The notes beneath the pieces were generated by a model that worked only from the letters and a program-made list of their open reading frames with translations, made no database searches and had not been told where the DNA came from. A program made the translations under genes and the position numbers. A stretch of DNA of 64,000 bases, taken from positions 36,549,001 through 36,613,000 of the forward strand of contig CM065384.1 in the NCBI GenBank assembly GCA_033060915.1. The letters run 5' to 3'. The number at the start of each line of letters is the position of its first letter. Position 1 is the first letter of the stretch. The stretch comes from Euryodendron excelsum (lineage: Eukaryota; Streptophyta; Magnoliopsida; Ericales; Pentaphylacaceae). This document shows positions 22,681-35,762 of this stretch, one piece after another.

Positions 22681-23129
22681 TTGAACCCTTTTCTAAATGA
22701 TCATTCAATTGTAAACTATTCTCATAATCTATTTTTCCAAAACTTCCTACTCTCTTAATTTCAAAAAAACCAACTCTATAAATTCTTCAAATGTTCCTAC
22801 ACTCTATCTTCAAGGCATTTCCAAAAATATTTTTAAAAGGTCACAAACCTAAGGTGCCCCTAGCCTTCCTACGGTTAGGGATTCCAAGGAAAAATGATAA
22901 ATCAAGAACAACCTCTAAGGTTGTCCATATTAGGATTTCAAACCCTTAGCCATTTCCAAAAACCACTTTCAAAAACTAATTCATCAAAACATTCTAAAGT
23001 CATGCCTCCAAGGTTTTCAAAACAAGACTTCAAAAACACTTTCAAGTTCTCTTGAGTCATGCCAAAGCATTTTCCAAAACTCCTTTAAGTTGATCTAAAA
23101 ACATTTTTAAAACACTCCACCATCCAATT

Positions 23130-23290
23130 TCAAGTCAAAACTTCCAAGACCATAAAGAGTCTTGAACTTCCAAGACCACAAAGTGTCTTGAATTTCCAAG
23201 ACCATAAAGTGTCTTCAACTTTCAAAGACCTCAAAGTGTCTTAAACTTTTCTAAAGACCTCAAAGTGTCTTCAAACTTTCCAAAGGCTTT
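23130..23290. repeat. About 30-bp tandem repeat in the solo LTR
   Basis: Five copies of a unit like ccaagaccataaagtgtctt occur in a row with changes between them. Confidence 0.75.
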
Positions 23291-26059
23291 AACACGCCTA
23301 TTTTCCATCGGGCTCTTGCCCGAACTACGAGTGACCTGATTCTCGCCAAATGAGATACGTAGGCAACCTAGAATGGTACGGTCATAACTCCTATTCAACT
23401 CCAATCCCCTTTTCAAAAACTTTCAATCAATCAAAAGTTCTCATTTCAAACTCCTTCAAAACTTCCACATTTTCAAACTTCTTCCAAAACTTGCATCATG
23501 CATCATTCATCCGAAAAGTGATGACTAAACCCCATTTTTAAAGTTCTAAAGTGGATATTAAGTGGACAATGGTAACCGGTTATTCTAGTAAGAGAGCAAA
23601 GGGTGATTAGACATGTAGGTATCGAAAGGGCGGGGTAGGGTGACGATCTTAGGACATCTTCCCTACACGTAACCAACTCTCGAACTATAGATTTCTATTT
23701 TCAAATGACCAAAATGGAGTTATTTTTCAAAAGGGTTTAAATCTTTCCAAAGGTTGTCAAACAACCTATTTTCTTAAAAACTCTCTCTTAAGGGAGTTTT
23801 CAAAACCTTTTCCAAAAAATTCTAAGTTTAATCTTTGGATTAACACTTAGGTTTAAGTGTCTTAACTCACCTTAATCAAGTTATGTGGCGACTCCTATTT
23901 TTCTGAAAAGCCCTTAGTCAAACCAATTTTCAAACCTAGTCGCACTTGTCCTTCTAGGAGGATGAGTTCTAATGACAGAGTTCCGTACTTTTTGTCTCCA
24001 AACCGAAAGGACCTTGGGCACCTAAAAACCGGGGCGCGACAACTGTATAAGAAAAACACTCATTCAAATTCAAAGTTATGATGCAATGCTAATCTCAGCA
24101 CAAAATTAATGCCATTCATGCACAAAATTAATACCATATGTAATGTTATTATACTAATGTAACTTGTGACCACTAAATTTATTTGACATTATAAATTTCA
24201 GAAAAAAGCTTATAAAAAATTTAGTCAAAATATAGTCAAAACCAACATAAATAACTCTATTTATTATAAAAAGAATAAATTTAACATTTTAATACAGTGT
24301 TCTATGGAAACTCTAATCACACACGTCCAGGTTAACAACATTACACTTTCCATTAATTATCAATTAAAATTATAACTTTAATTTATCAAGTCCTGTTGTA
24401 ATATCCTGAACTTTTATTATCTAAATTAATGAGAATTTTCTCAATTCTATATTATTTTAATATGTCTCTGGGTCAAGATGACCAATGATGGGGTATGTTG
24501 TAACATATGCTCCTAGTGTAAGACACATGGGATTAATTTCTACATGTATCTCTTATTAATTCTCACACCCATAACAAGCACGCGCGCGAGCACACACACA
24601 CACACACTCTATTTTTGGGAGAAGAGAAGAAAGAAAGAAGAGAAGAGAAGAGAGAAGATTAAGGGGAGAAAAAAGGTTGAAGAGCTCAATAAAAGCTTGG
24701 AAGCCATTATTGGAGCTTGAAAAGCTTAGGACAGAAATGTATAAACTTCAACCCTTGGGTGTGTATGTATAAGCATATGTTATAGTTGCCTTTGGTAACT
24801 CCTTTGAGTCTCAATTAGTTGGATTTTAAGAGTTTGTAAGCTTCCATAGACGGATTGGGAATTGGGGTTGACCCTCAAATTTGTTCTTGTTGGGTTGAAG
24901 ATTCAAACCCTAGAGTCCTTTAATTAACTTGTTGGTTTAGCTTCATTTTGGGTTAGTGTAGCTTTCTTGGGTCAATCTTTGAACCCTAGAAGCATTAGTA
25001 GAGTTTGAGGTGGTTTGAATTTAGAAATCTCCAGCTTAGATAAGCCATTTTCGAACCAAAATGTGTAAGGATCATCAGGAATGTGTGTATTATCGTCATG
25101 ACGATCAGTTTTGAAGTTTTGGGGTGGCCATGGGTTGTCAGGATGCAATATTTATCGTCCTAATGATGGTATTTTTGGAGATGTTGAGCTCTCGGGTCGT
25201 CTTGACGCCCTACTGACGCTGGTATATGACAACTTCGACACTGTTTTGTAAAATAGGCATAACTTGCTCTAGAAAACTTGGATTGATGCACCATTTGAAG
25301 CATTGAAAAATAGACTCATATACCATTTTAACCATACAAAGTTTCTAATTCCTTATAGATTGTGAGATATTGAAGTTTAAAATTGGCCCAAAATTTCTGT
25401 CAGCAACATTATTTTAGTTCATTTTTCATGGGACATAACTTCTTCATCCGAAATGTATTTTCAACCCATGACATATCAAATTAAAGATATTTAAGCCTAT
25501 TTTTAAGTGAAATTAACCTAGAATGTAGTCTTATTTTTTTGATGAGAATGAGATGCAAATGAGTCGGTGTTGATGGATCAATGTTTTAAACCTTAATTTT
25601 TATGTTCTTGCTTTACGTTGGGGCCTTATGTTTGATACTTCTATCTACTCTATGTATAGGAACACCCTTATTTGGAACTAACCCTCAAGGATAGAGGTGA
25701 GTAACGATATGCCATGAGTAAAATCCTAATATTTTCTAAAGGTTTCCAAGTTCAATTGCATTGCTTATTGTTTTCAAGTTCAACTACTTTGCCTTTAAAT
25801 TCAATCATATTTGATGCAATTCTTCCCCATGGTTTCTATGCATAAATGATTATATCATATATAAATATCATGTTTTGAAATAAAACTTTACTTATGTTAT
25901 GAAATGAAAGCCTATGAACTAGAATGCCTTAAATGAAATAAATGCAAGGTTTCCTAATGTACAATGCCTACTTAAGGTCTTTCACGGCAAGACCCTAAAC
26001 TAATAACAATGGTCCTATGGTAGGGGACGTGAAATAATTTGTCGCCATGTTGGGAGACG

Positions 26060-26560
26060 TCCCTTGGCTTAAAGAACCTATGTGTGACTTTTATGGTTAC
26101 TATAACTGAGTCTATCTCTTATGATTAACTTAAAGAGCCTATGTGTGACCTTTATGATTGTTATAATTAAGCTTAGCTCTTATGATTGGCTCAAAGAGCC
26201 TATGTGTGACCTTTTTATGGTTACTATGATTGAGTCTAGCTCTCATGATTGGCCTAAAGCACTATATGTTGCTAATGAACTGAGTGTATCTCTTAATAAC
26301 TAAGCCTAACTCTTATGACTGGCCTAAATAGCGTTATGTGTGACATTTACCTTTATTATATTGGTCTAAAGAGTCTTATGCGTGACCTTTACGGTTACTA
26401 TGTTAGCCTAAAGGGCCTTATGCATGACATTTATGGTTACTCTGTTGGCCTAAAGAACTTTATGCATGGCCTTTATGGTTACTATGTCAGCTTAAGAGCC
26501 TTATGTGTGACTTTTAAGGTTACTAATGCAAAGCCTAACTCTGATGTAAAGATATAACAC
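26060..26560. repeat. Tandem repeats of about 55-70 bp in the 3.2-kb LTR
   Basis: Eight or so diverged copies each contain cctaaagagcc / ttatgtgtgacctttatggt and ttactatg. The reading frames across this stretch are products of the repeat. Confidence 0.75.
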
Positions 26561-26619
26561 TTATGTTCTAGAATGAGAAATACGATTTGTCTAAATGCTT
26601 CATGACAAGTTATGTATAT

Positions 26620-27160
26620 TTTCACAAGTATTAATGCCATGGTGTATCTCTCATTTTCATGATTTTATGATATGCCATGGTATCCTTATGACAAGCTATG
26701 TTATGCCTTATGAGATCATGTTACGATTTGCATCTCACTCCTATAATATTATGTTCGAAATGTTATAACACTTCATTATGAAAGCTTATGATGCAATGTT
26801 TTTTTGCATCTCTCTCTTTTATGACACCATGATTTGATGCGATGTAATATTTTAATATGATGCTTATGCTACTTATATTTTCAAATCTATGGTTTATACA
26901 TTCTCGAGAACAACGATATTTGATGTGTCTAATGTTATACGGCGAGCTAAGATATACTCTTATAAGTTTATGATATGTTATGCTCATGACAAGCTATGTC
27001 ATGCTCTACAAGATCATGTTACGACATACCTCTCTCTTTATGACATTGTGTTTTGGAAATGATGAAATGTTTTAATACGAAAGCTTATGCCACATGTGTT
27101 TTCAAGTTTACGCTTATATGTTTATAAGTTCATGTCAGATATGCCTAAATATTCATCTGT
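26620..27160. repeat. Diverged long repeat in the 3.2-kb LTR
   Basis: Segments beginning near 26690, 26800 and 26995 share agatcatgttacga, catctctctcttttatgac and tttcaagttta-type words, indicating two to three old copies of a 200-300-bp block. Confidence 0.5.
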
Positions 27161-27639
27161 TGTCATATACATAAAATACAAATGTTAGCCCATCTTATTT
27201 TATACTCATGTATCATTGTTATTCACTAAATATTAACTTACGTTTTCTAAAAATATTTTCAGGTAACCAAATTGGGAGGCCACAGAAGGAGGCTTATTAC
27301 ATGGATATTTGGACTGCGGCCCACGAGCCTTTTGATATGTAATGTGCATCAGGGCTGAACCCTAATGTTTTGTAATATTATGATTTTATAACTGTGGTGG
27401 CCTTTGATAAGTTCATCTTATGGTATGTTTATGTTTTGGATATTTGGCATGACTCTGCTATATATAACACACGTTTTGTTTTATGTTTATAAAATTCAAT
27501 TTTTGCAATTATGTATCTTTTAAATAATAAATACATAGGTGTTCAACCAATTTATGTAATGCGGCCTGGGGTAGCTGAGTTACTGGGCGATCATGTACCC
27601 TAAGTTTGTATAGCCTAGATTCCGAAGCGTGACACCTGT

Positions 27640-28529
27640 AATATCTTGCATATAATTAGTGTCTCTTCATTTTTTATTTAAAATATTCCAATTTAATTTC
27701 AGCGATGCTTATGTGAGTTAGTATTTCCAGCGTTTATTTTGGTGAATATACAAACTAAAATAACTTTCTCCCATGCTCCCATGATTGGAGTATTTACATC
27801 TTAATACAAACTATTGGAAAATTTTATATTAATTTTTACTAACACATGTTAAATTAAAGGATTGAATGTTCCTTTTTGTAACATTTACATGATTTTGGGA
27901 ATATTTTGTTATTGTTTGATGAATTTTATCTCTTAGATGTTATTAATTTTATTTTGAAAATTATTTTTAGAATATTTCATATTCTTGTATCAAATGGCAC
28001 AATGCTAATTAACATTCAAATTTAAATGCATGTAGTGAATTCACGGTTAAATAATATAAAGATTATCACATTTCTTATTATTTCACACTTTATTTTTTTC
28101 TCTTTGATAAATGAAATCTTGATATTTGCAAATTAAAGGTTTTTTTAAAATAATTAAAAATAGTAATAACGTTGCACCATTTCTGCTTTTTTTGAGTAAA
28201 CCAGTAATTAGCTTTAACAAGTAAATGCTAGAGACTTATTTGATATATTAACACTGAAATCAATTAAAATGTTTTACCAGAAAAATAAACAATTTCATAA
28301 AGAGAAAATAGTGTAATTAGAAATTGTTAACTCTATCATTCATTGTGTGGTTTGAGTTACCATGTGTTGTAATCATTGATATGTCAATGAATAAAAGACA
28401 AATATGACAAAATATATTGAAAAACATTAGAAGATGACAAAAAATTGTCAAAATATTTGCCAACAAATATACGAATGAACAATATTTAATTTATTTAGAT
28501 CTAAAGGTTTAGATTTGTTTTTTTATTAT
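27640..28529. other. AT-rich DNA, no gene seen
   Basis: Low-GC sequence with no recognisable coding frame and no clear terminal repeats. Confidence 0.5.
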
Positions 28530-28779
28530 TATTTGTTCTTGCCATTAGTGAGGAGTGAATAGGAGTGGGATTGGATGCCAAAGTTTCAACCCCGAATCTA
28601 ACGAGGGGTTTGTAAGCATTTGATTAGCAAATTACTAAATTAAATTGTATATAGTTGAAATGATAGGAGGAACAGTTATTATGTGTTTCAAACACTACGC
28701 TTCCGTCACGAATCGAACCCTCTGACCTTGCTTAAATTGGATTTGAGTTAGGGTCATGACCATTGGACCAAAGGCCCTG
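28530..28779 (-). mobile_element. tRNA-derived SINE
   Basis: Read on the minus strand, the head contains TGGTCCAATGG (28770-28760), a good Pol III A box, and GGTTCGATTC (28719-28710), a perfect B-box core, about 40 bp apart. The body runs leftwards and ends in an AAT/A-rich tail near 28535. This order is that of a tRNA-related SINE. No clear target duplication was found. Confidence 0.6.
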
Positions 28780-29013
28780 GAGATAAAAATAACATTTGGG
28801 TATCATAAATATTTTAAATTGAGTTAGTCCATTTGATCCTACCATTAGGTTTTATTAAAGTAATTGAAAAGTATGCTTCAATTATTTTGGCCCCAATATT
28901 ATCTTAACATAGTGAGTTATTGATTAGTCATCACACTTTTTTAACTCTCAGTTATGGGTTCGAGTCATCTTCTCTCTCTAAAAAAAATTGCTTTGTCCCT
29001 TTACACTTTTAAC

Positions 29014-29706
29014 TAGGGGTGCACAAATGAATAAAAAAAACTCAAGAATCAAACATTTTTGTCCTCTATGTGTTGGTTTAGTTCAGATCTGTTAAAGGTT
29101 TGGTTCAGTTTTGGGTCTGAAAAATATTAAATCGAAAAATTCGGTTCGGTTCCTGCGTTTGCATTTTTAGGACACAAAGCTAAACGGCCTAACTCGGCCA
29201 AAGAACTGAGCTGAGACCCAATCTGTATATGTAATAAAAGTTTATATATGATGCATATGCGGTCCAACCCAAGAACCGATCCGATCCGAACTAGCTCAAC
29301 CCAAGAACCGAACCGAGACCCCGATCTATATATGCATTAAAAATTTGTATATATTGCATATGTATCTTTAAACCATTATTAGTTCTATTTCATTATTGTT
29401 AATATGTGTTTATATATTGTTATTTAATTATTTTAAAAATTTTGAGGATGTAAGATTATTCTATTTCATTTATTTTAAATAAAGAAACTAAGTTTTACAT
29501 CATAAAAGTGGACCTAAGGTGACCCAATCCAAGCTAGACCTAAACAAAACTGAGGCATGGAACCGAATGGAACCAACCGAACTGACTTGGGTTTGTTTGG
29601 TTCGATTCTATAAGAGAATCAATTCGATTCTAGGTCCAAAATTTTGAAACCGATCAAAATTGGATTGGTTTTAAATTTAGTACGAATCCAACTCATGCAC
29701 ACTCTA
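29014..29706. mobile_element. hAT-like non-autonomous element
   Basis: The left end TAGGGGTGCACAAATG and the complement of the right end, TAGAGTGTGCATGAGT, are similar to each other and to the ends of the element at 31320-32123. The interior is rich in ttcggttcggttc and its complement. The 8-bp flanks differ only by C/T changes (cttttaac versus tctctaat), so the target duplication is weak evidence. Confidence 0.45.
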
Positions 29707-30079
29707 TCTCTAATTAGTGTCCAAAAAAAAAAAAGAAGAAAACAAAAAAAACTAGTCGGCCTGTTCGATTAAGCCATTGAAGCCCAAGCCAGAATCCGAT
29801 TTCTAATTGGCAAACTTTATACTCAGACTCAACTGGTCTCATATACGGTTTGACCCAATTCACTATCTATTATATTGCAGGGAGGCCGCAAGTTTGCCCG
29901 CCCAACTTTTATGGTGACCTTATTTTATTGAGGACTGCTAAGTGCACTCGCGGTGGTCCACTGCAAATAGTATTTTTTTATTTTATTTTGTATTTTAATT
30001 ATGCAGTATTTTGATTAACTTATGCACAAATCTATTTAAAACTTGTAAAAAAAAAAAAAGAAGTGAAAAAAAAATTATA

Positions 30080-32422
30080 AGATAAATTACACTGACATTC
30101 TTTGAAGTATCTGACAAATTTAAATTGTTCTTCTCAAATTCAAAAAATGACATTGACCTTTATGCAAGAACCTCCTCCCCGTTAAATAGCCATTAAAGAA
30201 TCAATGAAAAATGATGATGTCATCTGTCTAAAAATTTTAAATATCAAGATTATCCGTTGTTTAATTAATATAATTTAATATGATTTACACAATTTTTGTT
30301 TAGAATAATATCAAATAAAATAATCATTTTACATTCTCCAACCATTTCATGCCACATCATCCTTCCCACACCACCACTGTGCGATCAAATCTCTGCTTCT
30401 CCACCTAAATACAAACCACCAAACCCAGCTGCTACCCCCTCCCCATGAACACCATCCTCCGGCCACCTAACACCATCTCTGCCCAACCTTCTCTCTCACA
30501 CCAGACCACCCTATGCTCACCCATCACCCCCAATTTCCTCCGGCCACCCACCACTGCCATCGATGCTTCCGTATTTCTTTCTCGCCCAACCCCACAATCG
30601 GGCCACTGCTGGAATCATTTTCATCTTTGACCGCTACTGCCTCATGTAATCTCGGACCAAAGTCGAACAGCCGTCTACGAAACCCTCTTCTACGATTAAC
30701 CTTGCACCACCTAACCCACTACCATTCGACCTCTACCACCATAAGCCGAACCAAATTCAACACCAAAACCCCCTTCCACAATCATCCTCACAAAAAATCG
30801 AAACCATTTAACATGTGTATACATATATATGTATGATTGTGTATTTTATAGAGTTATACACAAAAATGAAAATGGGGGTTTAGTGCTTGCTACTGAGCAG
30901 TGAATGGGAGGTGAGTTGCAGAGGATATGGGGAAGGGAAAGATGGGACAACAGAAGGAAACAACGGCAGTGGAGGAAGTGGGGTTGTAGAAGGCACAGAA
31001 AAAGGGATGCTTGTTTGGCTGTTCGGAACTTGGTGTCGGTTCTTGGGTGATGGCTACTTAATGGTTGTTCGTTGAGAGGTCATGAGAGAAGGGGAGGTGG
31101 AGGTGGAGGTGGAAGTTTGATGGTGGAGTATAAGGGTGGAATCTCGTGGTGGGGGTGGCGGTTATGGTGAGAGAGTAGTATGTGGGTGGGTGGATGGATT
31201 TTGGTGGTGGGCAGCAGTTGATGGCTTCAATAAGGTGGTGGTGGCCGGAGGTAGGCGGCATACGGTGGTTGTGGTTGGCTGTGGGTGCTGTGCGTAGGGA
31301 TGGTGGCGGCACTTGGAAGTAGAGCTACACGTAGATCAGTTTGGTTCGGATTAGTACCAAATTTAGAACCGAACCAACCATCTTCAGTCTAAAAATTATA
31401 CCCAGAATCAAGCGAACCTTCGGTTTCTAAAATTTAGATTCAGAATCAAACTAATAATTATTTTAAACCGAACCAAATCAAATCAAACCAAAATTAATTG
31501 AATTGATTTGGTTCAACCGGTTCAATCCACGGTTTCTTATAATTTAATATGTATAAAAGTAAATACACTAATTTATAAAGGTTGGACTTCGACGATTAGA
31601 GTCCATTATTTATGTCAGGCTTTCTCATTGCTGAAGCCCAACGTCCAAGCTTAAATAGAGAGATTGAACATGGACAATTATAGGCCAATACTCATGTTGG
31701 GTATTCTCAATGCGGAGGCTCAACGTCCAAGCTTAAATCGTGAAAGGAGAAAGTCAAGCTTTTTTTAAAGGGAAAGAGGAGCCAAACCTTTTGCTGAACT
31801 ACTAATGTGGGGCAAAGTGAAGTTTTGAGTTTGCTTTTGCATTATAATCATACACAGTGTCCCACATAGTCAAAGGATCTTCATCTTTAGCTCTATAAAT
31901 TGTAGGCCATTGAACAACAACCACAAGAAGCTAATTGATGCAAGGTTCAGTTCGGTTTTACTTGGATTAGTATTTTTCTAGACCAGAACCGAACTAATAA
32001 GCTCGGTTTTTAAAACTTTAGAATCAAAATCAAACCAACACAAAAAGAAACTGAACTAATTCAACCCAATGTGATCGGTTTTGGTTCGGGTCTCGGGTTA
32101 CTCAGATCACTCATGCACCCCTACATGAAAGAGAAAAGAGATGTGAGAGAGATAGATGCAGTGAGGTGAATGTAGAAGAAAGTGGGTGTTAGGTAATTGG
32201 GGTGAGAAATGATGAGCTGGAGGTTGGGGTAATAAATGGTGTGGGTTGTTTGGTTACAATAATAAAGATAAAATAAAGAAAAATAATTGGTTACAATAAT
32301 AAAGATAAAATAAAGAAAAATAAATAATTAGTCAATTGAAGTCAATTGAAAATAAAACGGTAAAAGGCCAACTATCTATTAACACCGTAAGATACCTCAA
32401 GAGAGGTCGGGATAATCTATTC
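30080..32422. mobile_element. 2.3-kb MULE-like non-autonomous element with a nested insertion
   Basis: The left end AGATAAATTACACTGAC and the complement of the right end GAATAGATTATCCCGACC are related to each other and to the termini at 14809-16253 and 42830-44830; the left arm also shares tgatgtcat..ctaaaaattttaaatatca with 14960-14995. Flanks are aaaattata (30071-30079) and aaaattgta (32423-32431), a 9-bp duplication with one mismatch. A GC-rich, Pro/Ser/Thr-coding stretch (30350-30800) and a G-rich stretch (30880-31310) could be captured DNA but match nothing I recognise. A hAT-like element is nested at 31320-32123. Confidence 0.6.
31320..32123. mobile_element. hAT-like element nested in the MULE-like element
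   Basis: The ends TAGAGCTACACGTAGATC and, complemented, TAGGGGTGCATGAGTGATC form an imperfect inverted repeat. The 8-bp flanks cttggaag and catgaaag agree at six positions, as expected for an aged hAT insertion. The interior is rich in aaccgaaccaaat words and carries an internal pair of about 80 bp (around 31590-31660 and 31665-31740) sharing cccaacgtccaagcttaaat-like sequence. Confidence 0.5.
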
Positions 32423-32431
32423 AAAATTGTA

Positions 32432-34260
32432 GTTATGATTATTATTGTTTTTCTTATTTTGGCTTTAAGCAACAAATATTACTGTTTTGCCAATGAATTC
32501 TGGCATACTTTTGTCCAATTTTTCTTTATCTGCGCGTTCTATTTTGTTTAGGATGTCACCATCGTTCCGAATGAATTGAGAGAACTTGCTACAACCATCA
32601 TACGTCTACTGTCGAGTGGTTGAAAGTGCAATTAGATTCACCTACAATAAGTTGCGGTACAAATATTTAGTGATACTGTAATACTAATTACTGTCATTTA
32701 AATTTAAATTTCATATAAAACTATAATATTAATTATTGTCATTTAAATTTAAGTTTCGTATGAACTTACACTATTAATAGTAAAATCACGGTACCCCTTA
32801 CTCGATATTTTTCCCAGTTGACAAAAAAGCAAACTCATGTTGCTAAACACTCCAGCAAAATTTTTTTTAATGCTCAAAAAAAAAATTGTCCCTAACATGG
32901 CCGGAATCTCTAGAGGTATTTATTTCCTTTGCAAGTTTTCAATGCATTAACACTGTAAATACATGGCAAAATTGCATTCTACTTGCTGACTTTATTTAGA
33001 TTACATTTCACATGTTGATTAATGCTATGTTTCGAATCTAGATTTATCAAGGGAAAAAAAAAGACAAGAAAAAGGAAAAAGAGAACAAAATAGAATATTC
33101 TAAATTCTTAGTTATTTACTTTTTATATTATTGTATCCTCCACTTTCTGTAACAACCAAATATACGATATAATTTTTAATTTTTATTTATTTATTTTCTC
33201 TCACAAAATCTTTAATCCAAACACAATGTAAGGTGGTCTTGTTTTTCTGAATTTTTTTTTTTGTTTTTGTGTGTTATGTTTTGGAAGACTATATAGTTAT
33301 TATGGTTCTTGAAGCAGCAATTTCTTCTTTTATGATGAGCAAACGGATGGAAGTGATCAGGATGCATCACCTTAGATTGGGCATGTTCTTACCTTAAATA
33401 CTGCTCACATTCAACAAGAAATTCCCTGCCCAATAAAAATGATTTAATGAGAAGCTGGATTATCTTAGTGATAGTGGCGTCTCCATCTATAACATGAAGT
33501 TTTGGCGTCTCCATGCCTTCACTGAACCTCCAATGTACCAAACACACACAAAAAAAAAAAAAAAATTCATCGTGATTAATGATTAACTGATTTAGTTATT
33601 TTCCTTTGTGAAATAAAAATAAAAAATATGATATGAATAGCTGTATCTGATCAAACTCTCTCCATACATGAATCTCCATTACACGTGCTGTTTTAATTAA
33701 GTAAATGTGATCCATAGAAAATCTCCTCTTAAAAGATAAAATCAAGAAGTACAGCATGTTTTATTGATGGCTAATCTGGACCTAATCAAATTTAGACCAC
33801 AAAATGCCTCTAGCTAGCATGCGTGTCACGAGTCGTTCACCTTTTAAAAAGTTTATCAGAGGTACCCAATTTGGTCTCGTATTTTTGTTTGAATTGCGTA
33901 TTGGCAACTTCAAGTCTATTCTAATATTAGGATATGTAGATTGAGCTCTAAATGCTTTTGAACATGAACGCATGCTTTGGACAAAGCTGAAAATCCATGG
34001 GTTAGAGTCAAATGAAGCTCCAAGCATGCATTATACATACCTATATATCTAGACTCAAAGTCGAAACTTTCATTACTAGGCAAGTCGTATAGTTTTTATA
34101 ATTTTTGAAGGAAACTAGTATTGATGCTAATTAGATGGAACAACCAAATTTGGGATAAGGTTCAACACTTGAAGAAGTGATGAAAACTTATAAGGTTCGT
34201 TAGGGTAAAACAACATTTGAATGTGAAAGCAAATTTTGTTTTCTTTTGATTTTAACAAAT
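32432..34260. other. AT-rich DNA, no gene supported
   Basis: Contains two diverged copies of an attgtcatttaaatttaa-type block (32680-32770) and a poly-A run near 33549. A GC-richer stretch at 33300-33540 has no coherent frame. Nothing can be named. Confidence 0.4.
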
Positions 34261-35762
34261 ATATGTTTTTTTTTTTTTTTTTTCACTTTAGATTTTTGTT
34301 GAAATATATCACACAACCAATTGCACTTGCTCAAAAAGTTTAACCCTCACACTACCTTCAAAACTATGTAACTATAGGAGAAGTGATGGATAAATTATTT
34401 ATTTATTTTAATTTTAATGGAAGAGTAATGATATGCATACAGAAAAATTTTACTAAGAAAATCTACAAAACAATAGGGCTGAGTTAAGATTCTGTAAAAT
34501 AAATTGTGGAAGAATCAGAATTTTCCTTAACAAAAATAGAAAAACTTTCACATAGCTTTTATGGAAACTACTTTTAAAATTTCCGAAGTACTTGAATTTA
34601 TACGTTTACTTGGAGGTATGCTTGATTTATACCGGATAAACAATATAATCAATCTTACACTAAACTAAATCGTATGCATAAGTAATTATAAAGCAATCGC
34701 TCATAGACACGATTTTCTGTGAAAACCAAAATCGAAAAAAAATTACGGGACCTAGTCTAGTTCAATCTCCAAGCACTACAATTAATTGAATAGTTTACAA
34801 GAATACTTACAACTGTATCAATTCAAACCACATGAATCTAAGTTGAAGTACAGGTTGAACACTCACGATTCACTGTTCTCCCGTACTTGAACCATGACGA
34901 ACACTATAATGTGAATCAATGCCTTAATATGCCACCAAGACACTTGTCGTTCGTAAAGATTTAAATTTATTTATCTTGCTAAGGAGTGGGAGGGTTTAAG
35001 AGGCTTAAGGAATCACCTTAGATGTGTATAGGAATAATGAGAGTTGTTTGCAAACAAATGTCTGATATATATAGGAAACCTCAAAAACGCGTCCAAAACA
35101 AAAAACTGTGATGGTCACTCTAGCGAGAAGAGCAAACACATTTGCTCTAGCTAGAAGAGAGCGAGCGTCGTTGTTGAACTTCTAACAATCCAAAAAACTT
35201 AATCTTTGCTCTATCGAGACGAAAGCGTGAAGAAAGCGAAACTCACTGCTTTTGAATAATCCTTAACTAGCCTTTTTTCGCTCTAATTAGAGATCAGCGG
35301 GAAGAGAGCCAAGTTTGCTGTCTTCAACAACAAAATTCAAGTTGACCTTAGCCTCAACTCGAATTACCACCTTGGATGGCACTTGGCCCGAACAACTTTT
35401 ACACGAAAAAGCTTCTCTAAAATTATCTAACTTGCAAATTATATGGGAAAGAGAAATGATTTTACAAATAAAGTTTTGACCAACAAGTTGACAAATTACA
35501 ATGATCTTAGTGAGGTCCAATTGATGTGTAATGACTTACCATAGCGTCAGCTATGGCCGTGACTAGAGGTTCTCTTCGTGTAAAATCAGTTAACAGAGGA
35601 GCATAACAAGGATATTGTCTACTTCTATCATTTGAACCTGAAAGAGACAACATATCTTTGATCACAGTCTAAAAATGAAAGCGAAGGTGATGTAGAGGGG
35701 ACAACCCAAATGGACGCACGGTCGGCTTGTACATGAGTGGGGATGGACCCACCCACCATGGA
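34261..35762. other. Unassigned segment, possibly an old repeat
   Basis: Mixed-composition sequence with repeated ctctagctagaag / ctagcgagaagag words (35110-35165) and a frame at 35287-35520 without recognisable domain. No termini or domain could be identified. Confidence 0.35.

Larger units (their letters stand above)
19460..24041 (+). mobile_element. Giant solo LTR, 4.58 kb (Ty3/gypsy, Tat/Ogre-like)
   Basis: The unit starts TGTAACCACCCC and ends GGGGCGCGACA, obeying the TG...CA rule. The 5-bp word actgt flanks it at 19455-19459 and 24042-24046. There is no gag, protease, reverse transcriptase or integrase inside and no second LTR, so it is a solo LTR left by recombination between two LTRs. 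A TATAAATAG box at 21106-21114 marks the likely promoter, leaving about 2.9 kb of R and U5. Great length and an end of the type ccggggcgcgaca fit Tat/Ogre retroelements; this is inference, because the coding region is absent. Frames within it are not genes. Confidence 0.85.
24397..27634 (+). mobile_element. Solo LTR, 3.24 kb, gypsy-like (Tekay/Del type)
   Basis: The unit starts TGTAATATCCTGAAC and ends CCGAAGCGTGACA. The 5-bp word cctgt flanks both ends (24392-24396 and 27635-27639). No coding domain was found, so it is read as a solo LTR. Start and end sequences resemble those of long-LTR chromoviruses of the Tekay/Del group; this is an inference from the ends and the length. It holds a (CG/CA)n run near 24580-24606 and internal tandem repeats. 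Confidence 0.82.

Noticed and set aside
26121..26557. Repetitive frames with MCDLYGYYVSLK-type units as a repeat protein
   Set aside because: They arise from tandem DNA repeats with indels inside an LTR; no conserved start or splice signals.
28900..29000. Second SINE on the plus strand
   Set aside because: Only a B-box-like ggttcgagtc is convincing; no good A box or tail was found.
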